Shown here piece after piece: positions 13,245-26,817 of a stretch of 64,000 bases of DNA. The DNA is from Mycolicibacterium iranicum. Its GTDB lineage: Bacteria; Actinomycetota; Actinomycetes; Mycobacteriales; Mycobacteriaceae. A model generated the notes under the pieces. The model had not been told where the DNA came from, made no database searches, and worked only from the letters and a program-made list of their open reading frames with translations. The position numbers and the translations under genes were made by a program. The stretch covers positions 176,642 through 240,641 of the forward strand of contig NZ_LQPC01000031.1 of the NCBI RefSeq assembly GCF_002101705.1, given 5' to 3'. How positions within the stretch are numbered: position 1 is the stretch's first letter; every line of letters begins with the position of its first letter.

Positions 13245-13400
13245 CAAAAAAGTTCCTTCCACATGCGCCGTACATGCTGGTTCACAGCGGCTTCATCGCG
13301 GCACCGACCGGTCGTGGCCGCGCGCCCGCAGTCAACTATTCCAGGCGGTCGGTGATCCGTCGACGTCGCCCGGCCTGCTCAGAAATAACTCAGGCCACAC

Positions 13401-14102
13401 TCAGGATTCGATGATGCGCTGCACGGTCGGCTGCAGTCCCGCCATGCGGACCTTGCTGACAACGACCTTGTCGGCGGTGCCGCCGGACTCCAGCATCTGC
13501 CCGTTGCCGAGATAGATCGCGACGTGTTGGCTGCCGCCCGGCCCCCAGAACAGGAGGTCGCCGCGCTTGGCCTGCTGGATCGGGACCCGGCGACCGGTGT
13601 TGAACTGATCGCCCGAATACTTCGGGATCAGCACGCCGACGCCGGCGAAGGAGTACTGCGTGAAGCCGGAGCAGTCGAACCCAACGGTGTTGGCACCGCG
13701 TTCGACGCCCAGGCTGGGTCCGGTGGGCTTGCCTCCGCCCCACGAGTAGGGGGTGCCCAGTCGGGCGGCGCCGCGCCTGATGACGTGCTCGACGGCGGCG
13801 GCGCCGCGCACGCTGCCCGGGGCGACGCTAGGGGCGTCGGGGGGCACCAGACCGAGGCTTTGCAGGAACTTGCGGCCCATGCCCATGGTGGCCTGGGTCG
13901 CCTGCGCGGTGACCGCCAGCGACGCGTTCGCGATGGCGAGCGCGTCCCCGGGTGCCCCGGCACTGGGCCGCATCGGCAGCAGCGGATCCCATTGACCACC
14001 CCCGGGCTGAGCGGACGCCGGCGCGACCGCCCCGGCGAGCAGGACGGCCGCGGCGGCCACGGCGACCAGTAGGCGACGCAGGATCATCGGCACCCGGGTC
14101 AC
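13401..14102 (-). CDS. ripB: NlpC/P60 peptidoglycan endopeptidase RipB
   Basis: 233 residues. A Sec signal peptide (VPMILRRLLVAVAAAAVLL then APASA) is followed by a short linker and an NlpC/P60 domain with catalytic Cys in FDCSGFTQYSF, His in SQHVAIYLG and a C-terminal polar residue region. It cleaves the D-Glu-mDAP bond in stem peptides. It lacks the coiled-coil N-terminal domain of RipA. I chose the GTG at 14102, which overlaps the ripA stop codon (GTGA); ATG 14087 is an alternative. It is co-transcribed with ripA. Confidence 0.94.
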   Translation of the reverse strand: MTRVPMILRRLLVAVAAAAVLLAGAVAPASAQPGGGQWDPLLPMRPSAGAPGDALAIANASLAVTAQATQATMGMGRKFLQSLGLVPPDAPSVAPGSVRGAAAVEHVIRRGAARLGTPYSWGGGKPTGPSLGVERGANTVGFDCSGFTQYSFAGVGVLIPKYSGDQFNTGRRVPIQQAKRGDLLFWGPGGSQHVAIYLGNGQMLESGGTADKVVVSKVRMAGLQPTVQRIIES

Positions 14103-15514
14103 CACTCGATCATTCGGGTCACATACGGAGTCATGCCGCTGGTGCGTACGGGCGAGATCTTCACGACCGAGCCCGTGTACGGGGCTTCCAGCATCTGCCC
14201 GTTGCCCAGGTACATGGCGACGTGCTGGCTGGCATTGGGGCCGTAGAAGATCATGTCGCCGCGACGCATCTGCGACGACGGGATCTTGCGGCCGGCGTTG
14301 TACTGGGAGCCCGAGTAGTGGTCGAGCTTGATGCCGACGCCGGCGAACATGTAGAGCATCAGGCCCGAGCAGTCGAAGCCGACAGTGCCTGCGCCGGAGT
14401 CGATTCCGCGGCTCGGGCCCGCGGCGTTGCCGCCGCCCCACGAGTACGGCACGCCCAGCTGGGACATCCCGCGCTTGATGACGAACTCGGTGGCCTGCGG
14501 GCCGGCGACGGCCGGGATCGCACCGTTGGTGATTCCGGAGTCCGGGGGGATCAGCCCGAGTGCCTGCATGAACTTGCGGCCCAGGTTCCGGGTGATCTCG
14601 ACCGACGTCGTGATGATCTTGAGGACCGCATTGATGATCTGGATCGGATCGCCGCTGACGAACGCGCTCGGGATCTGAGGCAGCGTCATGTCCCAGGCGG
14701 TCTCGCGATTTCCCGTCGCGGGGTCGACGTCCCAGTCGGCTCCGCCGCCGCCACCAGCACCGGCCCCGGCCGGGGAGGTCGCGGCCCCGGCCGGCGCCGC
14801 CGCTGGACCGCTGCCGGACGGCGCGGCCAGGGTTCGGGCTTGCTCCAACTTGGCCTGGGCGGTGGCGCGCTCGGCCGTCAGCCGGTCGAGTTCGACCTGC
14901 TGGGCCCTGAACGTCTCCTGCGCTTCGGTCAGCGCCGAAACAGCTTGCTGCTGACTGGTTTCGGCCGCGGCGACCGCCTCGTCGGCTTGCTGCTTGGCCA
15001 AGCGCGCCGCCGACTCCTTGTTGACCTGCTCGGTGCGTGCGCGCTGCAGATCGGCCATCACCTTCTGCGAGCTGAGCGAGAGCGTCTGGCCCGCCGCTGC
15101 GGTGTGCAGGATGTCGGACGGATCGGTGGCCGTCAGATAAGAGTTGGACGGGCCGCTGACGTACATCGCCGCGGCGAAGGTGTCGAAGCGGTCTTGGGCG
15201 GCGGCGATCGCGGCGTTGGCGTCCTTGACGCGCTGCGCGCTGGCATCCACTTCGACCTGCGCGGCAGCGGCGTTGTCGCGCGCGGTCTGGACGTCGAGGA
15301 TGGCCTTGTTGACGCTCTCCTGCTGCATCTGGATCTGCGCGCCGAGGTCTTGCAGCTGCTGATTGACGTTGGCGACGTCGGTGACCAACTGCGCAATGCT
15401 GTCAGGCCGGGCAGGTTGCGCCTGCGCGAGCGCCGGCGTGGTGAGCACCATGCCGAAGGCCAGGGATGCGGCGCACAGCCGCGAAGCGGAGGCGCCGCCA
15501 GGGGTGCGTCTCAT
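14099..15514 (-). CDS. ripA: NlpC/P60 peptidoglycan endopeptidase RipA
   Basis: 471 residues, matching the known RipA length. A signal peptide (to about residue 32) precedes a long coiled-coil autoinhibitory domain (about 40-240), a Pro/Ala/Gly linker (about 245-275), and the C-terminal NlpC/P60 domain with Cys in FDCSGLMLYMF and His in SQHVAMYLGNG. It splits septal peptidoglycan during daughter-cell separation. The start ATG at 15514 has GGAG upstream. The gene is preceded by an AT-rich region with two palindromes and a repeated TCACAG element (separate entries), so it has its own promoter and is not simply read through from the upstream gene. Confidence 0.96.
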   Translation of the reverse strand: MRRTPGGASASRLCAASLAFGMVLTTPALAQAQPARPDSIAQLVTDVANVNQQLQDLGAQIQMQQESVNKAILDVQTARDNAAAAQVEVDASAQRVKDANAAIAAAQDRFDTFAAAMYVSGPSNSYLTATDPSDILHTAAAGQTLSLSSQKVMADLQRARTEQVNKESAARLAKQQADEAVAAAETSQQQAVSALTEAQETFRAQQVELDRLTAERATAQAKLEQARTLAAPSGSGPAAAPAGAATSPAGAGAGGGGGADWDVDPATGNRETAWDMTLPQIPSAFVSGDPIQIINAVLKIITTSVEITRNLGRKFMQALGLIPPDSGITNGAIPAVAGPQATEFVIKRGMSQLGVPYSWGGGNAAGPSRGIDSGAGTVGFDCSGLMLYMFAGVGIKLDHYSGSQYNAGRKIPSSQMRRGDMIFYGPNASQHVAMYLGNGQMLEAPYTGSVVKISPVRTSGMTPYVTRMIEW

Positions 15515-15581
15515 TCGACTCAATCTCCTCAGGCTCCACGCGGAACGTGTCGGCACACAGGGTCTGGCGCCCGAGCCCAGA

Positions 15582-15598
15582 GTCACAGAAATCACAGC
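15582..15598. promoter_or_regulatory. Repeated TCACAG element upstream of ripA (possible MtrA site)
   Basis: GTCACAGAAATCACAGC contains two TCACAG copies nine bases apart, about 70 bp upstream of the ripA start. MtrA, a known regulator of ripA in mycobacteria, has been described as binding GTCACAGCG-like repeats; that is from memory. The assignment is an inference from position and partial match. Confidence 0.4.
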
Positions 15599-15640
15599 TG
15601 CAACATCAGGCACCGATTGCACCGTACGTCACATCTGACC

Positions 15641-15655
15641 CTAAAGAAACTTTAG
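15641..15655. promoter_or_regulatory. Inverted repeat CTAAAG-AAA-CTTTAG in the ripA upstream region
   Basis: Perfect 6-bp arms around a 3-bp spacer in an AT-rich stretch, about 127 bp upstream of the ripA start and about 80 bp after the preceding gene ends. It could be an operator or a weak hairpin; no T-tract follows it in the ripA-reading direction that would make a standard terminator. Confidence 0.5.
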
Positions 15656-15660
15656 TCACG

Positions 15661-15678
15661 AATTACAAGTTTGTAATT
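15661..15678. promoter_or_regulatory. AT-rich palindrome AATTACAA-GT-TTGTAATT upstream of ripA
   Basis: Perfect 8-bp inverted arms with a 2-bp spacer, striking in this G+C-rich genome and only 5 bp from the CTAAAG/CTTTAG repeat. This is the usual form of a dimeric repressor site. The bound protein is unknown. Confidence 0.55.
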
Positions 15679-15733
15679 GCAAACGGCGTTATCAAATAGT
15701 GATGTTTGAATTTGCGCGCCGAGCGTCAATCCA

Positions 15734-19308
<3,575 letters not shown>

Positions 19309-19317
19309 CGGAGCATC

Positions 19318-19890
19318 ATGCCCCGGGTGACCGACGATCATCTGGCGGCGCGCCGTCGTCAGATCCTCGACGGCGCTCGTCGGTGTTTCGCACAGTACGG
19401 GTACGAGAGCGCGACCGTGCGACGGCTCGAGCAGACAATCGGGCTGTCGCGCGGCGCGATCTTTCACCATTTTCGCGATAAGGACACGCTGTTCTTCGAA
19501 CTCGCCCGCGAGGACGCCGAACGCATGGCCGACGTCGCGGCGCGCGAAGGTCTGATCCAGGTGATGCGCGACATGCTCGCTGCGCCTGAGCAATTCGATT
19601 GGCTCGCCACGAGGCTGGAGATCGCGCGCAAACTACGCAACGATCCGGCGTTCAGCCGCGGCTGGGCGGAGCGCTCGGCCGAGCTGTCCGCAGCGACCTC
19701 GGAACGGCTGCGTCGTCAGAAACAAGCGGGGAGGCTACGGGACGACGTCGACGACGAAGTCCTGCGAACCTATCTGGAGCTGGTACTCGACGGGTTGGTC
19801 GCGCGACTGGCATCAGGCGACGACCCACAGAAGCTCAGTGCCGTCCTCGACCTCGTGGAGGCGTCGGTACGGCACAACGGCTCAGTTTAA
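19318..19890 (+). CDS. acnR: TetR-family repressor of aconitase
   Basis: 190 residues. An N-terminal HTH (ARRCFAQYGYESATVRRLEQTIGLSRGAIFHHFRDKDTLFFEL, about 20-60) leads into a helical ligand domain. It lies 9 bp after acn and is thus in the same transcript, as in Corynebacterium and in M. tuberculosis (Rv1474c), where AcnR represses acn. A matching operator is present upstream of acn, so the pair should be autoregulated. Identity rests on the HTH, the neighbourhood and the operator. Confidence 0.9.
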   Translation: MPRVTDDHLAARRRQILDGARRCFAQYGYESATVRRLEQTIGLSRGAIFHHFRDKDTLFFELAREDAERMADVAAREGLIQVMRDMLAAPEQFDWLATRLEIARKLRNDPAFSRGWAERSAELSAATSERLRRQKQAGRLRDDVDDEVLRTYLELVLDGLVARLASGDDPQKLSAVLDLVEASVRHNGSV

Positions 19891-19896
19891 GCGCGG

Positions 19897-20091
19897 TTAG
19901 GCGGAGCGCCTGCCGCGATGGTTCGGCCCGCCGCGGCTGCGCATCGTCGCGCCCGATTCCCGCAGCATCGTGTGGATCGAGCCGTACGAATGGCCTGTCG
20001 ATGCCACCAGTGCCCTGATGCTTGCGCCGCCCTCGTAGGCGGTGCGCAACTCGGTCAGCAACTGGTCTCTCGACTTGCCGTCGTTCTTCAT
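19897..20091 (-). CDS. Small helix-turn-helix protein (Rv1473A-like)
   Basis: 64 residues with a compact HTH: LLTELRTAYEGGASIRALVASTGHSYGSIHTMLRESGATMRSRGGPN, the form found in short actinobacterial DNA-binding proteins. It starts with ATG at 20091. It lies between acnR (convergent, 6 bp) and the ABC-F gene, exactly where M. tuberculosis has Rv1473A. Target genes are unknown. The basic C-terminal tail is probably a DNA-binding extension. Confidence 0.8.
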   Translation of the reverse strand: MKNDGKSRDQLLTELRTAYEGGASIRALVASTGHSYGSIHTMLRESGATMRSRGGPNHRGRRSA

Positions 20092-20182
20092 ATGGGACGC
20101 CTCCCCGCAGGTGTTGCACGGATGTAGACGTCCTCATACCCAGCCGCTTGGGGGTTAACACAGCCGGCCAGCGAAAAAAGTC

Positions 20183-21820
<1,638 letters not shown>

Positions 21821-21918
21821 GCTGATGCTCCCGATGACGACAAGTGGGCTTGGGCCCTCAAAGGCTAGTGCCCGCCACCCGTCCGGCGCCAACCGATAAC
21901 GCGGCAGCATATTTTAAG

Positions 21919-21937
21919 CGAGGTTAGCCTAAGCTAC
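21919..21937. promoter_or_regulatory. IdeR (iron) box at the promoter of the FAAL operon
   Basis: CGAGGTTAGCCTAAGCTAC matches the mycobacterial IdeR consensus TTAGGTTAGCCTAACCTAA at 15 of 19 positions by hand count. TAAGCT inside it (21930-21935) can serve as a -10 hexamer, so iron-loaded IdeR would block transcription. It lies 28 bp before the FAAL start and well downstream of the divergent ABC-F start at 21820. Confidence 0.75.
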
Positions 21938-21965
21938 TTCGGACGTTAGGTGGTGAGAGGGAGAA

Positions 21966-23648
21966 GTGATCGAGTCGTCCATTCCGGCGATCCTGCGGGA
22001 ACGCGCCAGCCTGCAGCCGCACGATGCCGCGTTCACGTATGTCGACTACGACACGGACGCCGCGGGCGTACCCGAGGCATTGACCTGGTCTGAGCTCTAC
22101 CGGCGCGTGGTCAACCTCGCGGACGAACTGCGAGGCCAAGCACAACGTGGCGACAGAGTGCTGATCCTGGCTCCTCAGGGCATGGAGTACGTCGTCGGCT
22201 ACCTCGGGTCGCTGGAGGCGAATCTGATCGCGGTGCCGCTGGCGGCGCCGATGCACCCCTCGGGTGATGAACGGATCAGGGCCGTCCTGGACGATGCCGC
22301 GCCCGCGGTGATCCTCACCACATCGGTGCTCGTCGACGATGTTGTCCGGTGCGTCGGCGACCGTCACGCCCCGCCGGCGATCGTCGCGATCGACCGCCTC
22401 GACCTCAACGCCCGGCGCCGGCCACAGCGCAGGCGCGAGGATCGCCCCGACGTGGCCTATCTGCAATACACCTCGGGTTCGACGCGGACCCCGGCAGGCG
22501 TGATGGTGTCGCACCGCAACCTCTCGGCGAACTTCGAACAGATGACCGCCAACTTCTTCGCCGACCACGGCAAGGTCGCTCCCCCAGGCACCACCGTGGT
22601 GTCGTGGCTGCCCTTCTATCACGACATGGGTTTGCTGCTCGGGATCTGCACACCGATCCTCGGCGGCTGGACCACGGTCTTCACCAGCCCCGTGGCGTTC
22701 CTGACGAAGCCGGCCCGCTGGATGCAACTGCTCGGCAGTCACCGGTGGGGGCTGACCGCGGCGCCGAACTTCGCCTTCGACCTCGCCGCGGCCCGGACCG
22801 CCGACGCGGACATGGCCGGAGCCGATCTCGGGAACGTTCTGGCGATCATGAGCGGGGCGGAACGGGTGCAACCGGGGACCGTCGACAGGTTCGCGAAACG
22901 ATTCGCGCCGTTCAACCTGTCGGACAGCGTGATCCGTCCGTCGTACGGGTTGGCCGAAGCCACCCTCTACGTGGCGACGCGCTTGCCGGGCGCCGCACCG
23001 ACGGTAGTCCCGTTCGACGCCGAGAAGCTGTCGCAGGGTGTGGCCGAGCGCGGCTCGGTGGGAACACCGCTGATCAGCTACGGAGTTCCAGCCTCCCCTG
23101 AGTTGCGCATCGTCGATCCGGAATCCCGGCGCGAAGTCGCTGCGGGCAGGATCGGCGAGATCTGGACCCGCGGCGACAACGTATGCCGAGGCTACTGGAA
23201 CAAGCCTGACGAAACCGCCGATACCTTCGGCGCCACACTCGACGGCGAACCCGACCAGAAGTGGTTGCGCACCGGCGATCTCGGATTTCTCTCGGACGGC
23301 GAACTGTTCGTCGTCGGACGGCTCAAGGACCTGTTGATCGTGCGGGGCCGCAACCACTATCCCGACGACATCGAAGCCACCGTCAGCGCCATCTCCGGGG
23401 GGCGCAGCGCGGCGATCGCCGTCGATCAGGACGGCACGGAACAGTTGGTGGTCGTCGCCGAAGCCAAGACCGACCGCGACATCGTCGGCGACGTGACCGC
23501 CGCGGTGGCCAATGCCCACGGCCTGACCCTCGCCGAACTGGTGCTCGTGAAGCGGGGCTCGCTCCCGATCACCACCAGCGGCAAGATCCGCAGACAAAAG
23601 TGCGTGGAGCAATATCTCGACGCCTCGCTCGCCCGCCTCGACGCCTGA
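21966..23648 (+). CDS. Fatty acyl-AMP ligase (FadD23/FadD28-type FAAL)
   Basis: 560 residues, a typical FAAL length. It activates a fatty acid as acyl-AMP and hands it to a polyketide synthase rather than to CoA. Visible are YTSGSTRTPAGVMVSHRNL (P-loop, about 165), SWLPFYHDMGLLLG (about 215), the PSYGLAEATLYVATR motif (about 325), RTGDLGFL (about 440) and the C-terminal TTSGKIRRQK with the catalytic lysine. It starts with GTG at 21966 after GAGAGGGAGAA. It is the first gene of a five-gene operon preceded by an IdeR box. The expected partner is the Mas-like PKS at 37-43 kb. Exact FadD number not assigned. Confidence 0.9.
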   Translation: MIESSIPAILRERASLQPHDAAFTYVDYDTDAAGVPEALTWSELYRRVVNLADELRGQAQRGDRVLILAPQGMEYVVGYLGSLEANLIAVPLAAPMHPSGDERIRAVLDDAAPAVILTTSVLVDDVVRCVGDRHAPPAIVAIDRLDLNARRRPQRRREDRPDVAYLQYTSGSTRTPAGVMVSHRNLSANFEQMTANFFADHGKVAPPGTTVVSWLPFYHDMGLLLGICTPILGGWTTVFTSPVAFLTKPARWMQLLGSHRWGLTAAPNFAFDLAAARTADADMAGADLGNVLAIMSGAERVQPGTVDRFAKRFAPFNLSDSVIRPSYGLAEATLYVATRLPGAAPTVVPFDAEKLSQGVAERGSVGTPLISYGVPASPELRIVDPESRREVAAGRIGEIWTRGDNVCRGYWNKPDETADTFGATLDGEPDQKWLRTGDLGFLSDGELFVVGRLKDLLIVRGRNHYPDDIEATVSAISGGRSAAIAVDQDGTEQLVVVAEAKTDRDIVGDVTAAVANAHGLTLAELVLVKRGSLPITTSGKIRRQKCVEQYLDASLARLDA

Positions 23649-23655
23649 GCTCGCG

Positions 23656-24375
23656 ATGCTGTCCTTCATCATCCCCACGCTCAACGAGCACCAGACGATC
23701 GAGCGAACGCTGCGGTGTCTGAGCGCCTACTCGGGCGATCACGAGATCATCGTGTCCGACGGGAACAGCAGCGATGACACCGTTGAGATCTGCCGCAGGT
23801 TCGCCGACCGGGTCGTCGTGCACGAGCACCCACGCAGGCAGACGATCGCCGAGGCGCGCAACGCCGGGGCGGCGGCGGCCCGCGGCGACCACCTCGTCTT
23901 CGTCGACGCCGACGTGCTGGTGCCCGACATCGACGACTTCTTCCGGATTGCGCTCGACGTCTTCAGGGCCGACGACCGGGTGGTCGCGTTGACCGGCAGG
24001 TACCGCGTGCACCCCGAAACAGCGACGGCAGCAGACAAGTACGTGTTCACGATGCTCGGCCTGCAGTTCTGGCTGCAGAACAACCTGCTGGGCATCGGCG
24101 GTTCGGGCGGCGAGTTTCAGATGATCACCGCCGACGCGTTCCGCGAACTCAGCGGCTTCGACGAATCGCTGACCGCCGCCGAGGACATGGACCTGTTCCG
24201 CAGGCTTTCCCGGATCGGGCGCACCCGATTCGAGAGCCGCCTGACCGTGTATCACTCCGGGCGCCGGGCACACGCCCTCGGATGGCGGACCCTGCTGTGG
24301 CAATGGTTTTCGAACTCCGTGTCGGTGTTCGCGTTCCGCCGCTCGGTCAGCAAGGAGTGGACGGTGATCCGTTGA
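23656..24375 (+). CDS. Family 2 glycosyltransferase
   Basis: 239 residues. It has a GT-A fold start LSFIIPTLNEHQTIERTLRCL, the SDGNSSDDTVEICRRFADRV nucleotide-binding segment, the metal-binding VDADVLVPD (about 90) and an acidic AAEDMDLFRRL (about 175) as general base or metal region. The C-terminal part (LLWQWFSNSVSVFAF) is hydrophobic and may contact the membrane. It begins 7 bp after the FAAL gene and its stop overlaps the start of the ABC ATPase, so it is a member of the operon. The acceptor is presumably a lipid made by the cluster; this is inference. Confidence 0.85.
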   Translation: MLSFIIPTLNEHQTIERTLRCLSAYSGDHEIIVSDGNSSDDTVEICRRFADRVVVHEHPRRQTIAEARNAGAAAARGDHLVFVDADVLVPDIDDFFRIALDVFRADDRVVALTGRYRVHPETATAADKYVFTMLGLQFWLQNNLLGIGGSGGEFQMITADAFRELSGFDESLTAAEDMDLFRRLSRIGRTRFESRLTVYHSGRRAHALGWRTLLWQWFSNSVSVFAFRRSVSKEWTVIR

Positions 24376-25304
24376 TCGAGGTGACGGGGCTGTCCAAGGC
24401 CTACGACGGCGGGGTTTGCGCGCTCGCGGATGTCAGCTTCGCGGTGCCGACGGGCTCGGTCCTTGCGCTCCTGGGCCACAATGGTGCCGGCAAGACCACG
24501 ACGGTGCAGATCCTGTCGACGCTGATACCGCCGACATCGGGGCAGGCGGTGGTCGCCGGCTACGACGTCGTCGAGCAGGCCGACGAGGTGCGCACCAGCA
24601 TCGGCGTGACAGGCCAGAGTGCTTGCCTCGACGAGCTTCTCACCGGACGCGAGAACCTGATGCTGTTCGGCCGGCTGCGTGGCATGCGGCGTAGGGCCGC
24701 CCGGCAGCGGGCCGACGAGCTGATCGAGCAGTTCGAGCTGGGGCACGCCGCGAATCGCCCCGTGCAGACGTACTCGGGCGGGATGCGGCGACGCGTCGAC
24801 ATCGCCATCGGACTCGTGACCACGCCGAAGGTGCTGTTCCTGGATGAGCCCACCACGGGTCTGGATCCGCGAAGCAGACTTCAGGTGTGGGAGCTCGTAT
24901 CATCACTGTCGGCTCAGGGTGTCACCGTGCTGCTCACCACGCAGTATCTGGAAGAGGCTGATGTGCTGAGCAATTCGGTCGTCATCCTCAACGGCGGGCG
25001 GGTGGTGGCCAGCGGGACCGCGGAGGAACTCAAGGCGCAGACCGGCGCCACCTACTGTCAGGTCACCCTCGTTCACCCTGCCGACATCACCAGGGTGTCG
25101 GCAGCGCTGGCCGAGATCGCCGAGGTCGACGCCGACCGGAACAGCAACACGGTGTCGGTCCGGGCGGTCGACGGGGTCGGCACCCTCAGCGAGGTGGTGC
25201 GCAGGACGGATCAGCTCGGGGTCGAGCTCATCGACATCACGCTGCGCAGGCCCACGCTCGACGAGGTGTTCCTCAACTTGACCCAGGCAGCGCTTGCACC
25301 GTGA
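24372..25304 (+). CDS. Drr-like ABC transporter ATP-binding protein
   Basis: About 310 residues from a TTG at 24372 that overlaps the preceding stop (TTGA). An ABC domain with Walker A LLGHNGAGKTTT, Q-loop GQSACLDELLTGREN, signature TYSGGMRRRVDIA and Walker B KVLFLDEPTTGLDP is followed by a C-terminal extension (about 220-310) of the DrrA type. In mycobacteria DrrABC exports phthiocerol lipids. It is coupled to two permease genes by 4-bp overlaps. The alternative start GTG 24381 would remove three residues. Confidence 0.9.
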   Translation: MIEVTGLSKAYDGGVCALADVSFAVPTGSVLALLGHNGAGKTTTVQILSTLIPPTSGQAVVAGYDVVEQADEVRTSIGVTGQSACLDELLTGRENLMLFGRLRGMRRRAARQRADELIEQFELGHAANRPVQTYSGGMRRRVDIAIGLVTTPKVLFLDEPTTGLDPRSRLQVWELVSSLSAQGVTVLLTTQYLEEADVLSNSVVILNGGRVVASGTAEELKAQTGATYCQVTLVHPADITRVSAALAEIAEVDADRNSNTVSVRAVDGVGTLSEVVRRTDQLGVELIDITLRRPTLDEVFLNLTQAALAP

Positions 25305-26041
25305 GTTCCCTTGCCGCGCTGACCGAACGGATGGTGCACGTCGCACTGCGCGACTTCGACCTCGTGCTCGGCGTGGTCGCCCCGGTCGGGACGCTCCTCG
25401 GCCTGAACTTCGCACTGAGGCATGTGATCGACACCGGGGACATGAGCTATGCCGACTATCTACTTCCCGGCGTCATCGTGCAGGCGATGTTGCTCGGTGC
25501 GGTGACGACCGCGGATCGCGCCGGCTGGGAGAAGGCCAGCGGTTTCGCGGTGCGACTGCGAACGCAACCCATTTCGCTGCTGGCGCCGATGACGGCGCGG
25601 ATGCTGTACTGCCTGTTGCGGGGCCTGCTGGCGATGGCGGCGGCCTTGGCGACCGCGTATCTGCTCGGCTTCCGGATGTCGGGCGGATTGGTCAGCGCCG
25701 CAGCATTTCTCGTCGTGCCGCTGCTGTTGACGGTGGCGCTGTCACTGGGCGCCGATGCGACGGGCACCTGGATCGGAAGGGTGGGCGCCGGCCAGCTGCT
25801 GATGGTTCCGCAGCTCGTGCTGATTCTCGTCTCGACGTGTCTGGCGCCGGCCGAGTCGTTCCCCGGCTGGGTTCAGCCGTTCGTGACGCACCAGCCGGTC
25901 TCCCAGATCACCGACACCTTGCGCAATCTCGCCGCCGGGCAGGCGTCGAGCGCAGAGGTATTGATCACGGTGGCCTGGTGCTTCGGTCTGCTCGCCGCGT
26001 TCGGCACGATCGCGGTGCGGACACAGAGGCGGGCTCGATGA
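25301..26041 (+). CDS. ABC-2 type permease (DrrB-like)
   Basis: 246 residues with about six hydrophobic helices (for example LLLTVALSLGADATGTW and VAWCFGLLAAFGTIAV) and the ABC-2 family segment FVTHQPVSQITDTLRNLAAGQ near residue 200. It starts with GTG at 25301, overlapping the ATPase stop (GTGA), and ends in an ATGA overlap with the second permease. It is the membrane half of the exporter encoded in the iron-box operon. Confidence 0.88.
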   Translation: MSSLAALTERMVHVALRDFDLVLGVVAPVGTLLGLNFALRHVIDTGDMSYADYLLPGVIVQAMLLGAVTTADRAGWEKASGFAVRLRTQPISLLAPMTARMLYCLLRGLLAMAAALATAYLLGFRMSGGLVSAAAFLVVPLLLTVALSLGADATGTWIGRVGAGQLLMVPQLVLILVSTCLAPAESFPGWVQPFVTHQPVSQITDTLRNLAAGQASSAEVLITVAWCFGLLAAFGTIAVRTQRRAR

Positions 26042-26817
26042 GGACGGGTCCACTCATCACGACGGCGATCCTCGCCGAACGGATGGTGACGCACTGGCGA
26101 AGGAACCCCGTCATCCCCATGCAGTCGCTGTTGCTGCCGACGCTGCTGCTACTGACCTATCACCTCGTCGTCAGCAAGTCGATGGTGCAGCTCACCGGCA
26201 GCGACAACCTGAGCGCACTGGTGCCGATGTGCACGGTCGCCGGCGCCATGATGGGGGCGGTCGGAGCAGGCTTCCAGCTGCCCACCGACCGGGACAGCGG
26301 CCTGCTCAGCCGCTTCTGGGTGCAACCCGTTCAGCGATACACCCTCCTCGCGGGAACCCTTGCCGCAGAGGGCGTCAGAACGCTCGGGGCCGGGATCATC
26401 ATCGTCGCCGTCGGCATGGCTCTGGGCCTTCGATTCCAGGGCAACCCGCTGGCCGTGGTGCCGTTCCTGCTCATCCCTGTGCTGGTCGTCGTCGTCTTCG
26501 CCACCATCGTCGCGTCCGTCGCGGCCACCCGGCAGAGCACCGCGCTGCTGACGGCGCTCGGCGGCGCGACCATCGGCCTGGCGTTCTGCACCGGCGGCTT
26601 CGCACCCGTCGAGCTGTTCCCGTCCTGGTTGCAGCCGCTGATCCGGCTGCAACCGCTGACGCCGGTGGTGGAGTCGATGCGGGCACTCGCCGACGGCGAC
26701 GCCGCCGGACCGGCGATGCTCGCCGGCGTGAGCTGGCTCGCCGTCCTTCTCGCGGTCTTCGGTCCGTTGGCGGCGCGTGGTTATCGCCGTGCCGGCCAAT
26801 CGGGAGGCGCCGGCTGA
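26038..26817 (+). CDS. ABC-2 type permease (DrrC-like)
   Basis: 259 residues, six predicted helices, with the conserved FCTGGFAPVELFPSWLQPLIRLQPLTPVVESMRALADG segment typical of Drr permeases. The start ATG at 26038 overlaps the previous stop. It is the last gene of the FAAL operon; its 3' end overlaps the convergent DUF222/HNH gene by 37 bp. Together with the other permease and the ATPase it should form one heteromeric exporter, probably for the lipid or its precursor. Confidence 0.88.
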   Translation: MRTGPLITTAILAERMVTHWRRNPVIPMQSLLLPTLLLLTYHLVVSKSMVQLTGSDNLSALVPMCTVAGAMMGAVGAGFQLPTDRDSGLLSRFWVQPVQRYTLLAGTLAAEGVRTLGAGIIIVAVGMALGLRFQGNPLAVVPFLLIPVLVVVVFATIVASVAATRQSTALLTALGGATIGLAFCTGGFAPVELFPSWLQPLIRLQPLTPVVESMRALADGDAAGPAMLAGVSWLAVLLAVFGPLAARGYRRAGQSGGAG

